A DNA stretch of 28,451 nucleotides. Source: Flavobacteriales bacterium. Its GTDB lineage: Bacteria > Bacteroidota > Bacteroidia > Flavobacteriales_F > PHOS-HE28. Positions 18,272-26,448 of this stretch are shown here, piece by piece. Location: NCBI GenBank assembly GCA_016717305.1, contig JADKFY010000034.1, positions 1 through 28,451 on the forward strand. Direction: 5' to 3'. The first letter of the stretch is position 1; each line of letters starts with the position of its first letter. The notes beneath the pieces are model-generated. The model was given only the letters and a program-made list of their open reading frames with translations, had not been told where the DNA came from and made no database searches. The translations under genes were made by a program, and so were the position numbers.

Positions 18272-18805
18272 CTACCACGTGTGCGCTTTTTCCGTCATCC
18301 ACTTGCCCTGCACCTTCATGGCCTGCTCCAAGAGGTCGCGCACGCATCCGTGGCCACCCTTCGCATGGCTCACGAACAAACTCACGGCCTTCACTTCTTC
18401 CGCAGCATCATTTGGGCAGCAAGGGAAACCGACCCGCTGCATCACGCGCAGGTCGGGAATGTCATCACCCATGTAGGCGCAATGGGCGGGCTCCAAACCG
18501 GTGGTGGCGATCAGCTCTTCCAACTTGTCCACTTTGTTGGCCACCCGATCATGGAATTCCGTTACACCGAACCGGGTGAAGTATTCCGTAACACCATCGC
18601 TATGGCCGCCGGTGATGATGATGATCCGCAGACCTTCCTTCAACGCGTGCTGAAGAGCGTAAGTATCGCGACTATGGAAGGTGCGCACCGGATCCGCATT
18701 TGGCATTAGCAGCACTTGTCCGGTGCTGAAGACACCGTCCACATCGAATAGGAATGCTTTGATGTCGGCAAGGCTTTCCTTGTCGGTCTTGTTCAGTTCT
18801 GCCAT
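18272..18805 (-). CDS. KdsC-like HAD phosphatase (KDO-8-phosphate phosphatase family)
   Basis: A 177-residue HAD phosphatase without a cap domain. The nucleophile motif is FLFDVDGVFSTG with Asp21 and acid/base Asp23. Motif II is IIIITGG (Thr65), motif III Lys91 in VANKVDK, and motif IV YMGDDIPD (Asp114, Asp115). Length and C-terminal CVRDLLEQ fit the tetrameric KdsC family, which dephosphorylates 3-deoxy-D-manno-octulosonate 8-phosphate in lipopolysaccharide synthesis; related enzymes act on other sugar-acid phosphates. ATG 18805 is preferred because the frame upstream is only translated repeat sequence (18842-18872). It follows the DUF2520 gene on the same strand. Confidence 0.88.
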   Translation of the reverse strand: MAELNKTDKESLADIKAFLFDVDGVFSTGQVLLMPNADPVRTFHSRDTYALQHALKEGLRIIIITGGHSDGVTEYFTRFGVTEFHDRVANKVDKLEELIATTGLEPAHCAYMGDDIPDLRVMQRVGFPCCPNDAAEEVKAVSLFVSHAKGGHGCVRDLLEQAMKVQGKWMTEKAHTW

Positions 18806-18841
18806 GGGTGGGGTCACGATGGGTCGAAGAAACTCAATAGA

Positions 18842-18872
18842 AACCGGGAATGAGCGTGAATGAACGGGAATT
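18842..18872. repeat. Single arm of the GAATGAACG repeat family
   Basis: AACCGGGAATGAGCGTGAAT followed by GAACGGGAATT has the same layout as the arms at 18151-18221: an AACC head and degenerate GAATGAACG units. It lies in the spacer between the DUF2520 gene and the KdsC-like gene. Confidence 0.6.
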
Positions 18873-18973
18873 TCCTTGGTGGAAATGATCCACATCTATT
18901 TCCGAATGACGAAAAGCGACTGAAATGAAAGCACTCTGTTATATCAGCGGTCTAATTCGTCCGTTGGTTTATC

Positions 18974-19744
18974 TCAGGCTCGATGGCCATACGCCTTCAA
19001 GATCAATTTGCTCAAAACAGCATAGGCCTCTTGTAGCTCCGGGTCGTTCGCCAACAAAGCGAGGTGTTGTTCAATGGTGCGCGCATCACCGCGACGGGCC
19101 GGTCCCGTCAACGCTTTTTCAGGACCCAATTCTGCCACTCGTGCAGCGGTTGTTTCCCAAAGTGGACCCAACAGATCGGCGGGCAGCTCGGCCTCTTTCA
19201 AAAGTCGTTGCCCTTCACGCACCAAGAATACCGGTAGATTGCTCGTGAGCACCGCCGCCAAGTGTACCCTTTGCCGTTGGGCATGGCCCATTTCAGATAC
19301 GTGAGTTGATACCTGTTGTGCCACCGCCCGCATCACCTGCTTTGCGTGGTCCGAATTGCCATCAACGATCAGTGGCACGTTGCTGAGGTCCATAGGCGCA
19401 CCTATGCCCAATGTTTGTATCGGCCAAAGCACTCCTTGGTGCTGGTGCGGGTGCAATGCATCCAAGGACCGTGCTCCAGATACATGGGCAACAACAGCTT
19501 CGGTGCGGGGCAAGGCATGGGCCACGGCGGCGATGGCATCATCGGAAACGGCCAGCAGAATTACATCAGCAGAAGGCAGTTCTTCACCGATCAAATAGGC
19601 GGAAGTTCCAAGTTCAGTGGCACGTTCCTTCGTGCGTAACGGATCCCGACCTACGAGGCCATTCAACGGTATACCAGCTTTCTTGAATGCATTTCCCAAA
19701 TGGAACGCCGCACGACCGGTACCGATGATCAGGAGGGAAGGCAT
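18974..19744 (-). CDS. Rossmann-like and DUF2520 domain protein
   Basis: A 256-residue cytosolic protein. The dinucleotide-binding motif IIGTGRAAFHLG (residues 6-17, GxGxxxxHL) begins a Rossmann fold with the strand DVILLAVSDDAI. The C-terminal helical half (DUF2520; HLAAVLTSNLPVFLV and LTGPARRGDARTIEQHL) resembles 6-phosphogluconate/ketopantoate reductase-type C-domains. An NAD(P)-dependent oxidoreductase is likely, but the substrate is unknown. ATG 19744 is chosen over a TTG at 19759 because it starts the Rossmann strand. It follows ccmF by 11 bases and so is probably the last gene of the ccm operon or coupled to it. Confidence 0.85.
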   Translation of the reverse strand: MPSLLIIGTGRAAFHLGNAFKKAGIPLNGLVGRDPLRTKERATELGTSAYLIGEELPSADVILLAVSDDAIAAVAHALPRTEAVVAHVSGARSLDALHPHQHQGVLWPIQTLGIGAPMDLSNVPLIVDGNSDHAKQVMRAVAQQVSTHVSEMGHAQRQRVHLAAVLTSNLPVFLVREGQRLLKEAELPADLLGPLWETTAARVAELGPEKALTGPARRGDARTIEQHLALLANDPELQEAYAVLSKLILKAYGHRA

Positions 19745-19755
19745 TTTACCAGCGT

Positions 19756-22619
19756 TCAATTACCGGTCTTTGGTTGCGCCTTTCTTCGGCTCCCGTTCCT
19801 TACCCGTTGTACCACGGCCAAAAGCGTTCCCAAGAACATCAGCACACATCCTATCCACAGAATGTTGATCCCCGGGAAGATGATCGCTTGCATCACCAAG
19901 AACTCCGATTCCGCCACGTTGAGCCCGATCTTCAGCACTTCCTTTTCAGCTGTAGGAGATGGTGTACCATGTCCGGCAGGCGCAGCCGCGACCCGATCCA
20001 CAGAAGCAAGACCATACTTGATGCGCAATGCAGGAAGTTCGGCAGCTTTTCCTGCCACGACCTGACCTTCAGAATAGATCACCAGCGGTCGGGCTTCGAA
20101 CCAACGGTCTCGTTGATAGAGATCGCGCACGCGCAAGTGGACGGCATAGACCGTGTAGCGCTCGCCCAACATTTGCCGGGTGACGCTGTCCTTTACGGTA
20201 CTCACACTATCGATAATGGCCAAGGCCGATGGGGTGATGATCGTGTCACCCACTTGCTTTTCGTACAGCCGGTCGGGCATCCAAGGTCATCGGCCGTGTC
20301 GCTGGCCATGGCGAGATCGGCATACCGAACGTGGGTATACAGGTCACGATCCGGCCAATGTTTTGTGCTCGGTTCGGCCACATTTCCGAAACGCGGATTG
20401 AGCTGGACGAAAGGTGCCAATTGGAACACCGGCGCCCCTGGACGGGTGGAAGTCCATTCGCGTGCATGCCACAAGACGCGTTGTGGAAAGGTCTCCAGTG
20501 GTTCCCAATTTGCGGGTTGGTCTTCCAAGAAGAACTTGCCGGCTTGGTGGTCCGTTTTGGAGCGGAAGAGCATTTCGCCAACCCGGACCGTATCGCCGTT
20601 GTGGTAGGTTTTCGGATCGACATTGAAGTATTCCATGTTGAAGACCATGTCCACGGCCTTCTGCGTCTTGTCCTTGTAACGCACGTAGTGCTCGCCCATT
20701 CGGACTGTATCGCCCCGGTACAACAGAATGTCCTCGTTGTTGTTGAAGGCCTCGTTCAAAAAGCGCAGGTCCATGTTGCGCGTATTTCGACTTACCTCGT
20801 TCTGCCTGCTCGTACTGACCAATGCCCCCAGCAATACCAACGCGAAGCCGACGTGTGCAATGGAAGGCCCACCGTTCTTCAGTCCTCCCTTCAATACGGT
20901 CGGGATGTAGAGTGCATTGGCCACAACAGCGAAAGTGGTGGAGAAGAACAAAGCGATCAAGTTCAATTCCGCAAGGCGGTACTGTAGCACGAGAACACCG
21001 ATGATGGTGATCACCAACGCCAACACGAAGGACAAGGCGATCTGCCTACGGAACTTCTTCAGGTCAGTGTCCTTCCAACGGAGGTATTGGCCAAAGGAGA
21101 TCAACAGCGTTACGATGAACGCGAAGGGGACCTGCCACTTGTTGTAATGCGCAATGGCTTCGCCCGGCGGTGCCAGTTTGGCCGTGGATAGGTCGGCGAA
21201 GAAGCTGCTCCCCGTCTTTTCAGCGATCCAACCGAAGAACTGATCGAAGGGCTCCAGCAACAAGTTGAAGACAGGTACCGAGGTGCTGAACGTGATCTGC
21301 ATCGCACTCAACAGCAAGACCAACGACCCGATGAACAACCAGAATTCCCGCGACCAGAGCGATTCTTCCGGCTCTTTGCTGGCGAACGCATTTCGGTAAG
21401 CGGAGACGAGCATCCCGATGCAGATGGCACCGAACAACAGGATCGCGTGTACCTGCAACTCCAGCAGTACCCCGATCAACAACAAAGCGACCGAAACCAG
21501 AACGAAATACAGGCGTTGCCCGCGGTTCGGGATCAGCATGAATACGCTGAGGGCGATAAAGAAGAGCAGGAATACCAGCAGTCCGGGCAACATCCCATCA
21601 CCGGTAAAGCTGTGTACGCTGGTATCGCCCAACACTCCGCTACGCGTAAGGAAAGTCGAATAGAGGATCAGGATGAAGGTGATCATCGTGAGCAGGAACG
21701 TACTGAAAAGTGAATTTGGCTTGCGTTTGTTCACCAACATCAAGTGTCCCGCACCTACCAGCGTGAGCCATGGCACCAACGAGGCGTTCTCCACCGGGTC
21801 CCATGCCCAGAAACCACCGAAGCTCAACGCCTCATATGCCCAAGCACCGCCCATCAGGATCCCCGTTCCCAAGATCATGATCCCGAAGTAGGTCCATGGC
21901 AGGGCTGGTGTGATCCATCCATTGGTATCCCTGCGCCAAAGGCCTGCAATAGCATAAGCAAAGGGGATCAAAGTGGACGCAAAACCAAGGAACAGGGTAG
22001 GAGGGTGGATCACCATCCAGTAGTTCTGCAACAACGGGTTCAAGCCGCGACCATCAGCGAAGGAAGGGATCGCTGCTAGGTAATTAGCCATCCCGGTCCA
22101 AGGCAAGCCGAGGTTCTCCGGCAATTCCCGGATCAACAGGAAGGGGCTGCTGCCCAAGCGGAAGTCACCGACATAGATGCCCAAGAGCATCGTGGCCAAG
22201 AAGACCTGCACCAACGCAACAACGGTCATGACCGGAGCTTCCCAACCCTTTGCTTTGAAGATCAAGATGTTGCCCAGGACCATGTGCCAGAACGTCCATA
22301 GAAGGAAGGAACCTTCCTGCCCCTCCCAGAAGCAGCTTGCGATATACCGCAAGGGCATCTGCAAATTGCTGTGCTTCCAGACGTAGTCGAATTCGAACCA
22401 ATGCTTGAACAGCATGGTGAACAGCATCACCACAATGCCGAGAACGGCCAAAGAATGCAGCCGGAATCCGAGACGACCCAATTTGATCCACTCCAACTTC
22501 TTCCCACGCTCGCCCAAGAAAAAGGACATGGTGGCCAGCAAGGCGCCAACAAATGAAAGTATGGCCAATACGTGGCCAAGTTGTCCGGCCCAAGTGTGTT
22601 CTCCGATGTATTCGATCAT
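19756..22619 (-). CDS. ccmF: Cytochrome c maturation protein CcmF (CcsA/CcmF family), one frameshift near the C-terminus
   Basis: The large haem lyase subunit of system I cytochrome c maturation, about 954 residues over two frames. It is polytopic in the inner membrane. Conserved elements include MVIHPPTLFLGF with candidate haem ligand His205, the WWD-type motif GGFWAWDPVENASLVPW (residues 268-284), LTRSGVLGDTSVHSF, and a large periplasmic region with several NGDTVRVGE-like segments. Frame breaks near 20281 (GATGACCTTGG then ATGCCCGACC): a missing base splits off the last 174 residues, which contain the final helix (IIFPGINILWIGCVLMFLG). ATG 22619 fits the first membrane helix. It lies 54 bases downstream of ccmE. 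Confidence 0.9.
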
Positions 22620-22673
22620 AACCCTTCAACCTTCTTCAAACCGTCATCCTGGCCCCAATACAATGCTCAACTT

Positions 22674-23087
22674 TTACCTCTTTGCGCTGAACGCATCCGA
22701 AGCGTCAACCTTGTTCTCCTCATTGTACTTGCTCGGACATTTCATCAACATGTCGCGCGCCTCGAATTCACCACTGGCGTTGGCTTCTCCGATCAATACC
22801 AATCGTTCACTGCGTTCCAGGTCCTGTGGTTTCGCCTTTGCCAAGTGAACGGTGCAACGCTTGCCTTGCAGGTCCAACATGGTGAAGGTGGTCAAGCTGG
22901 CGTTCAGGCTCGGCTCGTAGATGATCGCCTCGCTCCGGTCCAATGTGCCAACGACATGGAATTCCTTGCCCGGATGAGCCATTGCTTGGTCCAGGTCGGC
23001 ATAGGTGCTGCTATCGTACAACGATCCGACCAAGGCCCCGATGGCAACGGCGATGATCACGATAGCGATGATGTGGTTCCTTTTCAT
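22674..23087 (-). CDS. ccmE: Cytochrome c maturation haem chaperone CcmE, CxxxY type
   Basis: A 137-residue membrane-anchored haem chaperone. The N-terminal helix (residues 5-22, IIAIVIIAVAIGALVGS) anchors an OB-fold domain (FHVVGTLDRSEAII; FTMLDLQGKRCTVHL; LVLIGEANASGEFEARDMLMK). In the classical protein the haem-binding motif is HxxxY; here it is Cys117-P-S-K-Tyr121. Cysteine-type CcmE proteins are known from other lineages with reduced ccm sets, so this is a variant and not a broken protein. It overlaps nothing: ccmD ends 10 bases upstream and ccmF starts 54 bases downstream. Confidence 0.92.
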   Translation of the reverse strand: MKRNHIIAIVIIAVAIGALVGSLYDSSTYADLDQAMAHPGKEFHVVGTLDRSEAIIYEPSLNASLTTFTMLDLQGKRCTVHLAKAKPQDLERSERLVLIGEANASGEFEARDMLMKCPSKYNEENKVDASDAFSAKR

Positions 23088-23097
23088 TTGACAGTGT

Positions 23098-23310
23098 TCA
23101 AGGTTTCAACTTCTTTTCCATCCGGGAGAGCTTCCTGTCCATACTGAACATCCAAAGCCCGATGCCCAAATAGATAATGGCCACAACGATCACCACAGTG
23201 TTGATCTTTCCGTTGCCGTACAGGCTCTCTTCCAACCAGCTTGGTGCCGCATTTTGGGCTTTGGCTTGTAGGGTGAAAAGAAGCAATGCAAGTGATGTGA
23301 AGTACTTCAT
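23098..23310 (-). CDS. ccmD: CcmD family small membrane protein
   Basis: A 70-residue protein. A hydrophobic N-terminal segment ending LQAKAQ may be a signal peptide. A short periplasmic stretch (PSWLEESLYGNGKINTVV) and one membrane helix (VVIVVAIIYLGIGLWMF) follow, and a basic cytoplasmic tail (RKLSRMEKKLKP) ends the protein. This is the CcmD layout, which in system I stabilises the CcmC-CcmE-CcmAB haem-loading complex. The ATG at 23310 overlaps the ccmC stop (ATGA). The much longer open frame extending upstream is a shadow of ccmC. Confidence 0.82.
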   Translation of the reverse strand: MKYFTSLALLLFTLQAKAQNAAPSWLEESLYGNGKINTVVIVVAIIYLGIGLWMFSMDRKLSRMEKKLKP

Positions 23311-24311
23311 CGGTCGAGTTGGTCGTTCAATTTGGAAGCCCTGTTCTTTAGTGTGAACATCCATACGCCGAGCAGGATCCAGCCTAGAACAGCAGGGTAG
23401 AAGATGGCGCGAAGGCGGTTGTCCAGGTCCAGATCGCTGAACCCACCGTTGCCACCATTGCCGGGGTGCAGACTGTCGATGGCGTTCAGACGGGGCACCA
23501 CGAAAAGGAAAAGGACAAGCAGGACAAAGGCGAAGATGTTGTAGATCCCGGCCAAACGCGCCCGTTTGTGGGCATCTTGTACTGAGCCACGAAGAACTAA
23601 GTAGGCCAAGTAGATCAAACCGGTTACCGCCGCACCGTTCAGCTTTACGTCGTTGGTCCAGAATGCTCCCCAAGTGGCACGCGCCCAAACTGCACCGGTG
23701 ATCAATCCCAATGCGCAGAACACCAGCCCCACTTGGGCCGCCGAGACCGATGCCCGATCGTGTTCCAACGAATTGGATCCCAAGGTGCGAATGCTGTAGA
23801 CCACGGAAATGCCCATTAGGAAGATCATGGCGAACCACATGGGCACATGGAAATGCAGGTTCCGGATGCTCTCATACAAAATGGACCGGTTCGGGAAAGT
23901 GAATGCAACTCCGGATAGATCGATCTTGTTCACCCCTGGTCCACAAGCACCGCTTTCAATACCGCTTCCGAGTCCTTCGGTGAACAAGGCCCCATCGTAC
24001 CGCAGTTGATCAATACCAACGGTCGTAAGGTGGTCCTTCATGCCCGCTGGAACTTCCAAGGTCAAGCGTAAATGCGTGGCATCGATCACTTCGGCACTCC
24101 CGCACACGCGTTGACCAGCATTCTCCAAGTAGCCTACTGTACTTCCTTTTTGGAAATTCGTGTTGTACCCAAGTACCTCGACCACGGCCGGTCCTGGCGC
24201 CACCCGATCCGGAGAGACATGCACCAAAGCCGGTGACAATGGAGTGCGCAATGCGGCAATGGACGCGAAAAGCAACAGGCCGATGCCCAGGAACTTCCAC
24301 CAATACTTCAT
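23307..24311 (-). CDS. ccmC: CcmC-like haem-handling membrane protein with a ~120-residue N-terminal insertion
   Basis: A 334-residue member of the CcsA/CcmC family. After the first helix (KYWWKFLGIGLLLFASIA) an unusual stretch of about 120 residues (23-142) precedes the conserved core. It is rich in Val/Gly/Thr, has two cysteines (Cys70, Cys123) and looks like a beta-sandwich (VSPDRVAPGPAVVEVLGYN). The core has NLHFHVPMWFAMIFLM with His155 as candidate haem ligand, the WWD-equivalent ATWGAFWTNDVKLNG (212-226) and a later His in DSLHPG. Usual CcmC proteins are ~220-250 residues. ATG 24311 is chosen (a TTG lies directly upstream). Its stop overlaps the ccmD start. Confidence 0.9.
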   Translation of the reverse strand: MKYWWKFLGIGLLLFASIAALRTPLSPALVHVSPDRVAPGPAVVEVLGYNTNFQKGSTVGYLENAGQRVCGSAEVIDATHLRLTLEVPAGMKDHLTTVGIDQLRYDGALFTEGLGSGIESGACGPGVNKIDLSGVAFTFPNRSILYESIRNLHFHVPMWFAMIFLMGISVVYSIRTLGSNSLEHDRASVSAAQVGLVFCALGLITGAVWARATWGAFWTNDVKLNGAAVTGLIYLAYLVLRGSVQDAHKRARLAGIYNIFAFVLLVLFLFVVPRLNAIDSLHPGNGGNGGFSDLDLDNRLRAIFYPAVLGWILLGVWMFTLKNRASKLNDQLDR

Positions 24312-24338
24312 CAACCGATCACTGTTCTTTTTAAGGTT

Positions 24339-24409
24339 GGCTTCTGGCCTTTTGCTGTTGACTATTAGCTATTTGTTCTTTAGCAACAAATAGCGAATAG
24401 CCAGAAGCC
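24339..24409. repeat. Hairpin repeat between ccmB and ccmC
   Basis: CTATTAGCTATTTGTT (24362-24377) pairs with AACAAATAGCGAATAG (24385-24400), with one mismatch and a 7-base loop. The outer arms GGCTTCTGGC (24339-24348) and GCCAGAAGCC (24400-24409) also pair, leaving a bulge on the left. A related GGCT/TACTGGC sequence lies at 3934-3960. It occupies the only long gap (124 bases) within the ccm genes. Confidence 0.8.
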
Positions 24410-24435
24410 AGTAGCAAACTTCTTCAACCCAAAAC

Positions 24436-25104
24436 CTAGTCGCGCCAAAGGTACGGGAAGAGGATCCAGGCCAAGGTGATGGTGATCAGATCCAACAGAA
24501 CGATCCCACCGAAGTAGGTGCTGATCACGCTCCATGCCACGCCGTCCAACGCCAGTTTGCTTGCGCGCATCACCAAAAGCAAAAGCGGAAGTACCAACGG
24601 GAACCCGAGAATAGCCATCAGACCGATACCGTTCCCTGCCCGTGCTGCGATGGCGGAGATCAAGGTGAGCACGCTCGCGAAACCGATGCCGCCCAATACC
24701 ACTGCGAATAGAAATTGCCCCATGTCGGCATTGTCCAAGTTCGAACTGCCCAACAAAAGGAGGTAAACGGCCAGGCTCAGCAAACTGAGAACGACCATGG
24801 TCACCGCATTGTAGAATGCCCGTGCCAGGATCACACTACGTGGGTCAACAAGTGTGTACAGATAGAGTTGCCTTCCGCCGTCTTCCCGTTGGAAGGAGCG
24901 CGCCAAGGCGTTGAAGGCCGCAAACAGCAGGATGATCCAGAACAAGGCATTCCAAGTGGCCGTTCCCAAACCCGACTTGACGGCCAGAAAACAGACATAG
25001 ACCGCACTTACCACGTAGAGCAACATGCCCGCCCAAGTGGCCCGCTGCCGTAGGTCCAAGGCCACTTCCAGCCGGACCAAGTGTGTGATCTCTGCAAATT
25101 TCAC
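24436..25104 (-). CDS. ccmB: Haem exporter/ABC transporter membrane protein CcmB
   Basis: A 222-residue polytopic membrane protein (about six helices: GMLLYVVSAVYVCFLAV, NALFWIILLFAAFNAL, NAVTMVVLSLLSLAVYLLLL, FAVVLGGIGFASVLTLISA, GFPLVLPLLLLVM, LDLITITLAWILFPYLW). The CcmB signature FNALARSFQREDGGRQLYLY is present. With the ATPase CcmA it releases holo-CcmE; no ccmA is in the window. The GTG start at 25104 (V-K-F-A-E-I-T-H) is preferred over ATG 25170, because family members begin at this point and a TACCTTCG box sits four bases upstream of the GTG. It is the first gene of the ccm run. Confidence 0.9.
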   Translation of the reverse strand: MKFAEITHLVRLEVALDLRQRATWAGMLLYVVSAVYVCFLAVKSGLGTATWNALFWIILLFAAFNALARSFQREDGGRQLYLYTLVDPRSVILARAFYNAVTMVVLSLLSLAVYLLLLGSSNLDNADMGQFLFAVVLGGIGFASVLTLISAIAARAGNGIGLMAILGFPLVLPLLLLVMRASKLALDGVAWSVISTYFGGIVLLDLITITLAWILFPYLWRD

Positions 25105-25108
25105 CGTG

Positions 25109-25116
25109 CGAAGGTA
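25109..25116 (-). promoter_or_regulatory. Candidate TAnnTTTG-type -7 box upstream of ccmB
   Basis: TACCTTCG ends four bases (CACG) before the proposed GTG start of ccmB, the same spacing as at the YwqK-like, mazG and DUF3667 genes. It supports the GTG as start and would make this the promoter of the ccm operon. Confidence 0.35.
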
Positions 25117-25258
25117 GGAGTGCGCGGATCCAGCGTAAGGTCGGACGCACGTGGGTCTCGCAACCGCCATGCGGCGGGCGCAATACTTGAATCCTCGGAA
25201 CCCATCTGCCCCTTTCCGGTTTGTAAGATGGCAAAGGTCACAGGAAGTTTTTGAATTT

Positions 25259-25296
25259 ATCTGCGTTCATCCGCGTTGATCTGCGGTTCCTCTTTT
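25259..25296. repeat. Single-arm GCAGATCAACGCGGATGAACGC repeat with GGTTCCTCTTTT flank
   Basis: Read on the plus strand it is ATCTGCGTTCATCCGCGTTG then ATCTGCGGTTCCTCTTTT. The core matches the arms at 7631-7745, while the last 12 bases equal the flank of the different core at 18218-18229. It lies in the 301-base gene-free region (25105-25405) upstream of ccmB, which also holds the terminator at 25358-25385. Confidence 0.75.
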
Positions 25297-25357
25297 GCCT
25301 TGGTATCCGCCGTATGGCGGAAACGGGGAGTCTGCTTGGAGGGTCTAACCCAAAACA

Positions 25358-25385
25358 GAAAAGCGCGATCTCTGTCGCGCTTTTC
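25358..25385 (-). terminator. Rho-independent terminator after the two-module exported protein gene
   Basis: A perfect 11-bp stem, GAAAAGCGCGA / TCGCGCTTTTC, with a 6-base loop lies 20 bases past the stop codon at 25406. The T-rich arm (GCGCTTTTC) and a following TGTTTTG on the minus strand support termination. The A/T-symmetric stem could work in both directions. Confidence 0.82.
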
Positions 25386-25405
25386 AATGAGGTAGATCAA
25401 GAAAC

Positions 25406-26278
25406 CTAACGTCGGCGGGGTTTCCTACGCTTTACCTTCTTCTGTTTCTTCGCTTTCTTGCTCACCTCAAGTTCTTGGGTGTAGACCATGTAGATGTCCA
25501 CTGCAGGTCGGGTGCCTGTGGGCATCCGTTTGTTCACCGCACTGGGGATCGCCAAAAGGACCTTATCATCCCAATTCGCCACTTCGAAAGCCTTGTACTT
25601 CTTGAATTCCTTCAATCGGGGATAACGCTCGTTGAATTCATCGATCCCTGAAGGCCAGTTGCGTTCGTGACAGCGAAAGACAACTGCGTCGATCTCCGCC
25701 GTGCTCAATCCTGCATTCATCATTTCTTGCATGATCAAGGAATCACCTGCTAGATCATAGGTGGCGTAAACACCATCCGGCACCAGGATCTTCGCGGGTT
25801 TCATGCGCTCCCAATTGGGTCCAGGGCTCGCCTTCGGTCTTCGTGCATCGGTCAGGTTCATCTCCACCGCCGCTTCAGGGAAGACCAGATAAAGGTCCTG
25901 CTTGCTCCGTAGCTCATTGGGCATGTGGTGGTTCTCTTCCACCAGAACTTGTACGAGCACTTGGGAGCCTGTTCCATCCGAATAGCTGCAGATGCGGTGG
26001 GCGCGGTAGTTCTGGGCCAATTCGGCATTCACGGACAACGCACTATCCGTGCTCAGCCCGATCGGGAGTTGGCTGGCCTTGCCGTTGTGGAGGGCTAGTT
26101 CTATGCGGGCATTGTCCACACCTGCAGCCTGCATGCCGGAACGTACCGCTCTGTCCTGGGCCAGATCCGGCTTGCGCACCATCTGTGCGAGGTCCGTTAT
26201 CCGCACGGCATCCTGTGCCATGCAGCCGAGAACGACAAAGGTGGTAGAGAAGAGTAGGAGGGATCGGGAACTGCGCAT
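25406..26278 (-). CDS. Exported protein of two tandem related modules, unknown function
   Basis: A 290-residue protein. The start ATG 26278 opens a signal sequence (MRSSRSLLLFSTTFVVLGC) that could be a lipoprotein signal (Cys19) or be cleaved after MAQ. Two modules of about 110 residues can be aligned by eye: GMQAAGVDNARIELAL with EMMNAGLSTAEIDAVV, and NHHMPNELRSKQDLYLVF with NKRMPTGTRPAVDIYMVY (shared N..MP...R...D.Y.V). The C-terminus is a strongly basic tail (KKAKKQKKVKRRKPRRR). I recognise no family. An in-frame ATG at 26320 has a more purine-rich upstream but would precede the signal. The gene is divergent from the GPx gene. Confidence 0.68.
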   Translation of the reverse strand: MRSSRSLLLFSTTFVVLGCMAQDAVRITDLAQMVRKPDLAQDRAVRSGMQAAGVDNARIELALHNGKASQLPIGLSTDSALSVNAELAQNYRAHRICSYSDGTGSQVLVQVLVEENHHMPNELRSKQDLYLVFPEAAVEMNLTDARRPKASPGPNWERMKPAKILVPDGVYATYDLAGDSLIMQEMMNAGLSTAEIDAVVFRCHERNWPSGIDEFNERYPRLKEFKKYKAFEVANWDDKVLLAIPSAVNKRMPTGTRPAVDIYMVYTQELEVSKKAKKQKKVKRRKPRRR

Positions 26279-26448
26279 GGGTGTTTCTACGTGATCAACT
26301 CGAAAAAGTGACGATCGCATCCCTTCTTTCCGGATCTTTGCACGGTTGCGCCTTCGTCGCATGCAGAACCGTTCGGCCGGTGCAACTTTTCCTTCCTTTA
26401 CCCGATACGCGAACCATATGCGTTCCCGTTGGTTCATACCGATAAAAT

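Noticed and set aside
20270..20290. Programmed ribosomal frameshifting in ccmF
   Set aside because: There is no slippery heptamer or downstream structure, and similar breaks occur in unrelated genes of the window, so sequence error or mutation is the better explanation.
23311..23838. N-terminal extension of the ccmD frame
   Set aside because: It overlaps the conserved ccmC core in another frame; the CcmD-like part starts at ATG 23310 in an ATGA overlap.
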